A stretch of DNA of 7,139 nt from Fidelibacterota bacterium UBA7303 (GTDB lineage Bacteria; Fidelibacterota; Marinisomatia; Marinisomatales; UBA1611), in NCBI GenBank assembly GCA_002471805.1, contig DKQR01000030.1, positions 34,595-41,733 of the forward strand, written 5' to 3'. Each line of letters begins with the position of its first letter. Positions within the stretch are counted from its first letter, which is position 1. Both the position numbers and the translations under genes were made by a program. Below, piece by piece: positions 1 through 5,308 of this stretch. The notes below the pieces were generated by a model that was not told the origin of the DNA, ran no database searches, and worked only from the letters and a program-made list of their open reading frames with translations.

Positions 1-93
1 ACATTCGATCATCGGGCGTTGGATGGATTTCCTGCAGCAAATTTTCTAAAGTCTATTAAAGAAAAATTAGAAGTTCCAGACCAATTACTTTAA
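1..93 (+). CDS. 2-oxo acid dehydrogenase E2 acyltransferase, C-terminal end (partial)
   Basis: Frame 1 is open from the left edge to a TAA at 91-93 and gives 30 residues. It begins TFDHRALDGFPAANFL and ends with PDQLL. The DHRxxDG motif holds the catalytic histidine of dihydrolipoamide acyltransferases (E2 of pyruvate, acetoin, branched-chain or 2-oxoglutarate dehydrogenase), and the motif sits about 30 residues from the C-terminus in that family, as it does here. E2 moves the acyl group from lipoyl-lysine to CoA inside the cytoplasmic multienzyme complex. The start, lipoyl domain and E1-binding domain lie outside the window, so substrate cannot be read from this piece. The AcoX-like gene 28 bases downstream favours an acetoin-type or related complex, but that is context only. 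Confidence 0.85.
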   Translation, partial: TFDHRALDGFPAANFLKSIKEKLEVPDQLL

Positions 94-121
94 ACCGTTT
101 CAATCGGCAGGAATAATAAAA

Positions 122-1117
122 ATGTCTCAGAATCCAATTGGGATTATTGTTAATCCTAAATCTGGTAAAGATGTTAGAAGGATTGTATCACATGCATCGA
201 CTATAACTAATTTTGAAAAAGTAAATATACTTAAAAGGATTTTATTAGGTATAATTGCTACGGGTGCTAAATGGGTTGTATATATGCCTGATTCAAAAGA
301 TTTAGTTGGAAATGCTTTTCGACTTATTGACAAAAAAGACGGTTTAAATGTCAGCCCACTGAATATCCCTATTGTTGGAAATGAAAAAGATACTATTAGT
401 GCCACTGAACAAATGGTTAAAATAGGAGTCGGTGTAATTATAACACTTGGAGGAGATGGTACAAACAGATTGGTAGCAAAGACAACAAACAATGTACCTA
501 TTGTTCCAATATCAACCGGTACGAATAATATATTCCCTAAATTTATAGAAGGAACAAAGGCAGGATTAGCAGCAGGTATTTCTCTTAATATAATTGAAAA
601 TGAGAAAGACAAAAATATGCTATGTTTGCAGGCAAAAATGATTCAAGTTGAATATAATGGTTCTTATGATAACGCCTTAATTGATTTTGCTATATCTAGT
701 TCAATCCATTTAGGAAGTAGAGCATTGTGGAACCCTGAAAATCTCTGCCATTTATTTGTGACTCAAGCGACTACTGGAGCGATTGGTTTAACTGGCATTG
801 TTGGTTCTGTAATGCCGATAAGTGAGTATGATTCATTCGGTGCTTATGCGAAATTAGGTAATAAAAAATTTGTCAAGGCTATTCTAGCATCCGGAAGTGT
901 AAATAAGGTAGGAATTGATTCCGTTGAAAAAATAGATATCGGAATTCAAAAGAAATTATACTTGAAACAAGGAAGTCTGTGGGCAGATGGCGAAAAGCTT
1001 ACAATAATTAATGAAAGCGAGATTACTGTTTCAGTTATTAAGGAAGGTCCTAGGATTTTGAACCTTAAAACACTATTTAAATTAGCAGTTCGAAATGGGC
1101 TTTTATGTCCAAACTAA
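122..1117 (+). CDS. acoX: AcoX-like protein, ATP-NAD kinase family
   Basis: This is a 331-residue cytoplasmic protein. The fold signature is that of NAD kinase/diacylglycerol kinase-type enzymes: an N-terminal GIIVNPKSGKD segment (residues 7-17), the nucleotide-binding GGDGTNR loop (110-116), the STGTNN strand-loop (131-136) and a C-terminal ADGEKL motif (288-293). The N-terminal stretch with RRIVSHAS and EKVNI is the pattern I associate with AcoX of acetoin-catabolism clusters rather than with housekeeping NadK. Family membership is clear, but AcoX has no firmly established reaction, so NAD phosphorylation is not proven here. The start has an AGGA at 109-112 about nine bases before the ATG. 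The gene follows the E2 stop by 28 bases and is probably in the same operon. It is strikingly AT-rich: base lines 181-240 and 301-360 hold 15 and 21 G+C of 60. Confidence 0.85.
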   Translation: MSQNPIGIIVNPKSGKDVRRIVSHASTITNFEKVNILKRILLGIIATGAKWVVYMPDSKDLVGNAFRLIDKKDGLNVSPLNIPIVGNEKDTISATEQMVKIGVGVIITLGGDGTNRLVAKTTNNVPIVPISTGTNNIFPKFIEGTKAGLAAGISLNIIENEKDKNMLCLQAKMIQVEYNGSYDNALIDFAISSSIHLGSRALWNPENLCHLFVTQATTGAIGLTGIVGSVMPISEYDSFGAYAKLGNKKFVKAILASGSVNKVGIDSVEKIDIGIQKKLYLKQGSLWADGEKLTIINESEITVSVIKEGPRILNLKTLFKLAVRNGLLCPN

Positions 1118-1214
1118 TCAATATTCTCTTTTTACCAATTATTAAGATTATTAATGCCATGTTTTAATAATTATGATTAAGCTTTAAGTGATCTAGAAAA
1201 ATTAGGGGTGCTAA
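1118..1214. repeat. AT-rich spacer with inverted and direct repeats
   Basis: This 97-base spacer separates the AcoX-like gene from the membrane-protein gene. AATTATTAA at 1137-1145 is repeated inverted as TTAATAATT at 1164-1172, a 9-base perfect dyad with an 18-base gap. ATTATTAA also occurs twice in direct orientation, at 1138-1145 and 1147-1154. The arms are all A/T, so this is not a convincing intrinsic terminator and could be chance in AT-rich DNA. A TATGAT at 1172-1177 resembles a -10 box, but I see no good -35 partner. AGGGGTG at 1204-1210 is the ribosome binding site of the next gene. Confidence 0.35.
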
Positions 1215-1802
1215 ATGGACCATATTTATAACGTTGCTAAGTTTTTACATGTTATTAGTTTCGCTTTTATGTCTATCCCTTTATTCAATTTGATTATCGT
1301 TAATGAAAGGGCGCTTATGGGGCCATCGCTTAATTATGCCACAGATCGTTATTTTGAAAATATCATTAAACGAGGAGCCATCCGTTGTTATGTATTTCAA
1401 TGTACAGTGTTCCTATCAGGGATAGTAATTTTATTTCTCGGACCAGGCTTAAATGCCATTTGGTCCAACTGGATATTAACTGCCAAAACACTCATTTTGC
1501 TTTTGCTAATGAGTTTACTTTCCTATGTTCATTTTTCTATCCAGCCGAAGATTGAGAACCTGCTGGGGTCTTTATCACCTACTGAACCGGCCTCTGAAGA
1601 TTTGCCAGGAAAACTTGCCCCATTTCGAATTCTACGGAAAAAATTGGCTACAGTATGTCTATTCCTGGTAATTACAGCGATCATACTCGGCGTTCAAACA
1701 TATTCTCGTTTCCATCCATTCGTTTCTATAGCCTTGGTTCTCCTTGCAGCTGGTTTTTCCCTGCGTGCCAATAAATCTCTGATTCGTTTTGGCTGGTTTT
1801 AA
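1215..1802 (+). CDS. Five-helix integral membrane protein of unknown function
   Basis: This 195-residue protein is dominated by hydrophobic segments at roughly residues 9-29, 56-78, 86-107, 143-162 and 166-184. A polar, acidic loop (about 112-135, with TEPASEDLPG) lies between helices 3 and 4. The opening KFLHVISF and the histidines at 12 (helix 1) and 106 (end of helix 3) recall the CopD/DUF2269-type membrane proteins. That resemblance is weak and comes from pattern only. No signal peptide cleavage site is evident; the first helix probably acts as an anchor. The ATG is supported by AGGGGTG at 1204-1210. It stands alone between two gaps of about 100 bases, so it may be its own transcription unit. 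Possible roles (transport, haem or quinone contact for the nearby CO dehydrogenase) are speculation; I do not recognise the gene. Confidence 0.8.
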   Translation: MDHIYNVAKFLHVISFAFMSIPLFNLIIVNERALMGPSLNYATDRYFENIIKRGAIRCYVFQCTVFLSGIVILFLGPGLNAIWSNWILTAKTLILLLLMSLLSYVHFSIQPKIENLLGSLSPTEPASEDLPGKLAPFRILRKKLATVCLFLVITAIILGVQTYSRFHPFVSIALVLLAAGFSLRANKSLIRFGWF

Positions 1803-1831
1803 AATCCTGGTGCAGTGATTAATAACCATGG

Positions 1832-1885
1832 TATCAAAAGTGCATTTTCAACTTAGTCGTAAAACCGAAGTAATGTCTTTTGATA
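1832..1885. repeat. 9-base inverted repeat upstream of the acyl-CoA synthetase gene
   Basis: TATCAAAAG at 1832-1840 is matched by its exact reverse complement CTTTTGATA at 1877-1885, with a 36-base gap. The right arm contains TTGATA (1880-1885), a possible -35 box, so a protein binding both arms could act on the promoter. An 8-base palindrome ACCATGGT at 1825-1832 abuts the left arm. A 9-base dyad in a spacer of about 110 bases is not expected often by chance, but one occurrence proves nothing. Confidence 0.35.
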
Positions 1886-1906
1886 GGCTCAAAGTAAAAT
1901 CATAAT
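1880..1906 (+). promoter_or_regulatory. Candidate promoter, possibly giving a leaderless mRNA
   Basis: TTGATA (1880-1885, 5 of 6 to TTGACA) and CATAAT (1901-1906, 5 of 6 to TATAAT) are separated by 15 bases, which is short of the usual 16-18. Transcription would begin about 6-10 bases after the -10 box, which is at or just before the start codon of the acyl-CoA synthetase gene. That would leave almost no 5' leader and agrees with the missing Shine-Dalgarno sequence. Confidence 0.3.
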
Positions 1907-1915
1907 AGTTATTTG

Positions 1916-3817
1916 ATGTCATATTTAAGTGATTTCCATGAGGCAATCAACAATCCAGAAAAGTATTGGCAAAAACAGGCTAAAAAAATACATTGGTTTA
2001 CATTTCCAGAAACAATTCTTTCCAAAGACAAACAGGGTCATTATCATTGGTTTGAAGGAGGCAAACTAAACACGTGCTATTTGGCCCTGGACCAACATGT
2101 ACTTAACGGTCGCGGTGACCAACCTGCTCTCATTTATGATTCGCCGGTCACAAATAATAAAAGGTCTTTTACTTATAATGATTTGCTAGAAAAGGTATCC
2201 CTTTTTTCTGGAGTATTGGCTGATCTTGGTATTGAGAAAGGGGACCGTGTTGTTATTTATATGCCCATGGTGCCGGAGGCGGTAATTGCCATGCTGGCCA
2301 GTGCCCGATTGGGCGCCATTCATTCTGTCGTATTTGGCGGATTTGCTGCCAATGAGCTGGCCATCAGAATCGATGACGCTAAGCCAAAAGTAATTGTATC
2401 CTCCACCTGCGGAATTGAGTTCACCACTGTAATACCATATAAACCATTGTTAGATGCTGCCATAGCGACGGCTAAACATAAACCGGATCACACAATAATT
2501 CTGAAACGCCCCCAGGAAGACTGCACATTAATTGCGGGGCGGGATCATGATTGGAAAGATTGCATGAGCCAGGCAAGTCCGCACGACGTTATTCCTGTTG
2601 CAAGCACAGATCCGCTGTATATACTGTATACTTCTGGAACAACTGGTAAGCCGAAAGGAATCGTCCGTGACAATGGTGGCCACGCTGTTTCTCTGAATTT
2701 CAGTATGGAGGCCATTTACGATGTTTCTCCAGGAGATGTGTACTGGGCCGCTTCCGATGTAGGTTGGGTTGTGGGCCATTCTTATATTGTATATGCTCCC
2801 CTGATTCGAGGTTGTACCACAATCCTATTTGAAGGTAAACCAGTGAGAACGCCCGATCCTGGTGCATTCTGGCGTGTAATAGAAGAATATAATGTTAAAA
2901 CGTTTTTTACAGCACCTACTGCATTTCGGGCGATAAAAAAAGAAGATCCTGATGGAAAGTTTATAGAACAATACAATTTATTGGGATTAGAATCTGTTTT
3001 TCTTGCCGGTGAACGTCTCGACCCTCCAACCTATGAATGGCTGGCCGGTCTTTTGGACTGTCCCGTGATTGATCATTGGTGGCAGACTGAAACAGGCTGG
3101 CCGATCTGCTCAAACATGCTGGGCACGGAATTGAAAGAAATCAAAATGGGGTCTGCCACCGTACCAGTACCAGGGTTTGACGTCCAGATTCTTAATAAAA
3201 ATGGTCAAAAAGTTCGATCTGCAGAAACAGGAAGCATTGTGATTAAACTGCCGTTGCCGCCTGGATGTTTGCCTACCTTGTGGAACGACAATGAGCGCTA
3301 TCAAACTTCCTATTTATCTACATTCCCCGGATATTACCTGACTGGTGACGGGGGTTATAAGGATAAGGATGGGTATGTATTTGTAATGGGTAGGACGGAT
3401 GATGTAATTAATGTTGCAGGACACCGCTTGTCTACAGGTGAAATGGAAGAATTAATAGGCGGTCATGAAGCAGTGGCCGAATGTGCTGTTGTTGGCATAG
3501 CTGATGAACTTAAGGGCCAGGTCCCTGCTGGTTTTGTAGTACTCAAGGATGGCTATAGGCTGGGAAATGAAGACCTGGCACCTGAGCTGATCATGATTAT
3601 TCGGAGCAATATCGGTGCCGTTGCTAATTTTAAGCAGGTAGCCATTGTGAAAAGATTACCTAAAACAAGGTCAGGAAAGATATTGAGAAAATCCATAAGA
3701 ACTTTGGCAGACCGGGGACAGACGGCAATACCTTCCACAATTGATGATCCCAGCATCCTGGATGAGATAAAAGATGTTTTGCAGGATCAGCAGATTGGGA
3801 TGGCCTTTATTAAATAG
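1916..3817 (+). CDS. prpE: Propionyl-CoA synthetase-type short-chain acyl-CoA synthetase
   Basis: This is a 633-residue AMP-forming acyl-CoA synthetase that turns a short fatty acid, ATP and CoA into acyl-CoA, AMP and PPi in the cytoplasm. An acetyl-CoA synthetase-type N-terminal region (YWQKQAKKIHW) precedes the P-loop-like YTSGTTGKPKG (residues 238-248). DHWWQTETGWP starts at 386, TGDGGY at 476 and GRTDDVINVAGHR at 492. The catalytic lysine is K588 in TRSGKILRK. The WWQTETGWP form, and the VRDNGGHA and GWVVGHSYI stretches, are typical of PrpE/ACSS3 propionyl-CoA synthetases; classical Acs usually has WWQTETGG. Length is normal, and acetate or other short acids may also be used. An in-frame TTG at 1913 directly precedes the ATG at 1916. 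I prefer the ATG, but neither has a Shine-Dalgarno sequence. This enzyme is not the acetyl-CoA synthase of the Wood-Ljungdahl pathway, although it lies beside a CO dehydrogenase. Confidence 0.9.
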   Translation: MSYLSDFHEAINNPEKYWQKQAKKIHWFTFPETILSKDKQGHYHWFEGGKLNTCYLALDQHVLNGRGDQPALIYDSPVTNNKRSFTYNDLLEKVSLFSGVLADLGIEKGDRVVIYMPMVPEAVIAMLASARLGAIHSVVFGGFAANELAIRIDDAKPKVIVSSTCGIEFTTVIPYKPLLDAAIATAKHKPDHTIILKRPQEDCTLIAGRDHDWKDCMSQASPHDVIPVASTDPLYILYTSGTTGKPKGIVRDNGGHAVSLNFSMEAIYDVSPGDVYWAASDVGWVVGHSYIVYAPLIRGCTTILFEGKPVRTPDPGAFWRVIEEYNVKTFFTAPTAFRAIKKEDPDGKFIEQYNLLGLESVFLAGERLDPPTYEWLAGLLDCPVIDHWWQTETGWPICSNMLGTELKEIKMGSATVPVPGFDVQILNKNGQKVRSAETGSIVIKLPLPPGCLPTLWNDNERYQTSYLSTFPGYYLTGDGGYKDKDGYVFVMGRTDDVINVAGHRLSTGEMEELIGGHEAVAECAVVGIADELKGQVPAGFVVLKDGYRLGNEDLAPELIMIIRSNIGAVANFKQVAIVKRLPKTRSGKILRKSIRTLADRGQTAIPSTIDDPSILDEIKDVLQDQQIGMAFIK

Positions 3818-3821
3818 ATGC

Positions 3822-3851
3822 TTGATAATATAATCTCAACTAATGTAGTAT
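3822..3851 (+). promoter_or_regulatory. Candidate promoter of the cox genes
   Basis: TTGATA at 3822-3827 (5 of 6 to the -35 consensus) lies 18 bases before TAGTAT at 3846-3851 (4 of 6 to the -10 consensus). The same TTGATA hexamer precedes the acyl-CoA synthetase gene. Transcription would start inside the C run that begins at 3853, giving a leader of about 70 bases. A perfect TATAAT at 3829-3834 is an alternative -10 box, but its only spaced partner (TTTATT, 3806-3811) is poor. Confidence 0.3.
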
Positions 3852-3852
3852 A

Positions 3853-3865
3853 CCCCCCCCCTCCC
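3853..3865. repeat. Poly-C tract (nine C, T, three C)
   Basis: Nine consecutive C (3853-3861) are followed by T and CCC, in an otherwise AT-rich spacer between the acyl-CoA synthetase and coxM genes. It is the only long homopolymer of G or C that I saw in the window. Such tracts change length by slippage. Here it lies in non-coding DNA at the likely transcription start. Its exact length is also prone to sequencing error, which would not break any gene. Confidence 0.85.
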
Positions 3866-3893
3866 AGAGAAGAGTATCGCCACATAAGAAGAG

Positions 3894-3908
3894 AAGGTTT
3901 TAAACCTT
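3894..3908. promoter_or_regulatory. Palindrome just before the coxM ribosome binding site
   Basis: AAGGTTT-T-AAACCTT is a perfect dyad with 7-base arms and a single central base. In RNA it could form a 6-pair hairpin with a 3-base loop. It ends five bases before the AGAGAGGAG (3914-3922) ribosome binding site of coxM. It could be an operator or a leader hairpin. No U run follows, so it is not an intrinsic terminator for the gene upstream. Upstream of it, AGAAGAG occurs twice in direct orientation (3868-3874 and 3887-3893). Confidence 0.4.
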
Positions 3909-3927
3909 TGAATAGAGAGGAGTTCGT

Positions 3928-4815
3928 ATGATACCAGGTTCTTTTAATTACCACGCACCTTCATCTTTGGATGAGGCTATAAAACTGCTGGAAGATCTTG
4001 GAGAAGATGCCAAGATCCTAGCCGGCGGACACAGTTTAATACCTATGATGAAACTTCGGTTGGCTGAGCCGGATCATTTGGTGGATATTAATGGCTTATC
4101 GGATCTTGATTATATCAGGGAGGATGTGGGTGTACTTTGTATTGGAGCCATGGCTCGAGAATCAGCCCTTGAAAAATCAGAACTGATTGCAGAAAAATAC
4201 CCAATCCTGAAAGATACTTCTGAAGTAATTGCTGATCCATTGGTACGAAACCTGGCTACTGTAGGCGGGAATATTGCTCATGGAGATCCAGCTAACGATC
4301 ATCCCGCCACCATGGTTGCACTGGATGCTGAAGTTGTGGTACGTGGTCCTGGAGGATTATTGGATAGCGGTGGAAGAACCATTGCCATTGATGATTTCTT
4401 TCGAGGACCGTTGATGACTGCGCTGGCTGAAAACGAAATATTAACTGAAATACGAGTGCCCTGTCCAAATGGGAAATCTGGTGCAGCATACAAGAAATTA
4501 GAGCGTAAAGTGGGCGATTATGCGATTGCAGGTGCGGCTGCTGTATTGAATTTTGATGGGGACACCTGCAGCAAGGCAGGAATCGCTCTAACCAATGTAG
4601 GGCCAACACCAGTTCGTGCTTCTGAAGCACAGGATGCGCTGGTAGGTACTTCTGTATCACAGGATGATGCGGATAAAGCAGGTGAACTTGCAGCTGCCGC
4701 TTCCCAGCCTGTGGGTGACCATAGGGGTTCCGAAGAGTATAAGCGTGCAGTAGTAAAAGTGCTGACATCGCGAGCTATTATGAAGGCCAAAGAAAGAGCA
4801 GCAGGAGGGAATTAA
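3928..4815 (+). CDS. coxM: Aerobic CO dehydrogenase medium subunit (FAD-binding)
   Basis: This 295-residue cytoplasmic flavoprotein subunit of the Mo-Cu CO dehydrogenase takes electrons from the CoxS iron-sulfur clusters onto FAD and passes them to the quinone pool or another acceptor. The N-terminus MIPGSFNYHAP and the GEDAKILAGGHSLIPMMK stretch are typical of CoxM. Two FAD-binding motifs are present: AGGHS (residues 32-36) and TVGGN (111-115), with DPANDHP following at 120-126. The C-terminal CO-dehydrogenase flavoprotein domain covers about 185-290. Length matches the family (about 290). The ATG is fixed by AGAGAGGAG at 3914-3922, five bases upstream. The gene is first in the M-S-L order seen in form I cox operons, and its stop lies one base before coxS. 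Base use is richer in G+C than in the AcoX-like gene (31 of 60 in line 4321-4380). Confidence 0.95.
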   Translation: MIPGSFNYHAPSSLDEAIKLLEDLGEDAKILAGGHSLIPMMKLRLAEPDHLVDINGLSDLDYIREDVGVLCIGAMARESALEKSELIAEKYPILKDTSEVIADPLVRNLATVGGNIAHGDPANDHPATMVALDAEVVVRGPGGLLDSGGRTIAIDDFFRGPLMTALAENEILTEIRVPCPNGKSGAAYKKLERKVGDYAIAGAAAVLNFDGDTCSKAGIALTNVGPTPVRASEAQDALVGTSVSQDDADKAGELAAAASQPVGDHRGSEEYKRAVVKVLTSRAIMKAKERAAGGN

Positions 4816-4816
4816 T

Positions 4817-5308
4817 ATGGCTACACAATCAATTACATTAACAATTAATGGTGAATCCAGAACTGCTGAAGTGGAAGACAGACTACTCCTGGTTCACTTG
4901 ATCCGTGATAATTGCGCATTAACAGGAACACATATCGGATGCGATACCACCCATTGTGGTGCCTGTACTGTTCTGCTGGATGGAACAGCGGTGAAATCCT
5001 GTACAGTTTTTGCAGTTCAAGCTAATGGAAGGGAAGTAACCACCATTGAAGGGATGGAAGGAGAAACACTTCACCCATTACAGGAAGGATTTATGGAAGA
5101 ACATGGTTTGCAGTGCGGTTTCTGCACTCCAGGGATGATTATGTCATCGAAACATCTCCTGGATCATAATCCAAACCCTACTGAAGATGAGATCCGCTGG
5201 GGAATCTCCGGCAATCTATGTCGCTGTACCGGTTACCAGAATATTGTAAAAGCCGTACAGCACGCATCGAATAAGCTTCAAGAAACAACTGAAGAAGGAG
5301 GCGAATAA
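4817..5308 (+). CDS. coxS: Aerobic CO dehydrogenase small subunit (2 x [2Fe-2S])
   Basis: This 163-residue iron-sulfur subunit carries electrons from the Mo-Cu site in CoxL to FAD in CoxM. The N-terminal plant-type ferredoxin domain has C42, C47, C50 and C62 (GCDTTHCGAC, then SCT). The C-terminal helical domain holds the second cluster with C100, C103, C135 and C137 (CGFCTPG and CRCTGY). All eight ligands are present with the spacing of xanthine dehydrogenase-family small subunits, and the length is normal. The ATG lies one base after the coxM stop and is preceded by AGGAGG at 4803-4808, inside the end of coxM. Its TAA overlaps the coxL ATG by one base (TAATG), so translation of the three subunits is probably coupled. 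Confidence 0.96.
   Translation: MATQSITLTINGESRTAEVEDRLLLVHLIRDNCALTGTHIGCDTTHCGACTVLLDGTAVKSCTVFAVQANGREVTTIEGMEGETLHPLQEGFMEEHGLQCGFCTPGMIMSSKHLLDHNPNPTEDEIRWGISGNLCRCTGYQNIVKAVQHASNKLQETTEEGGE

Noticed and set aside
127..612. Minus-strand open frame of 161 codons opposite the AcoX-like gene
   Set aside because: It lies fully inside a gene with clear family motifs, has no recognisable domain, and its hydrophobic, low-complexity content is what an AT-rich gene produces on the opposite strand.
1916..3817. Link to the anaerobic Wood-Ljungdahl CO dehydrogenase/acetyl-CoA synthase
   Set aside because: The protein is an AMP-forming ligase and the neighbouring CO dehydrogenase is the Mo-Cu flavin type. 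The two share no homology with the Ni-Fe enzymes.
3853..3865. G-quadruplex on the minus strand of the C tract
   Set aside because: The complement is GGGAG9, which gives only three separated runs of three G with loops. A standard four-run quadruplex needs more.
3894..3908. Intrinsic terminator of the acyl-CoA synthetase gene
   Set aside because: The stem is only 6-7 pairs and mostly A-T, and no T run follows; a purine-rich ribosome binding site follows instead.
4292..4790. Minus-strand open frames opposite coxM
   Set aside because: All are antisense to a well-supported coxM. The translations are rich in His, Gln, Ser and Ala with no family pattern.
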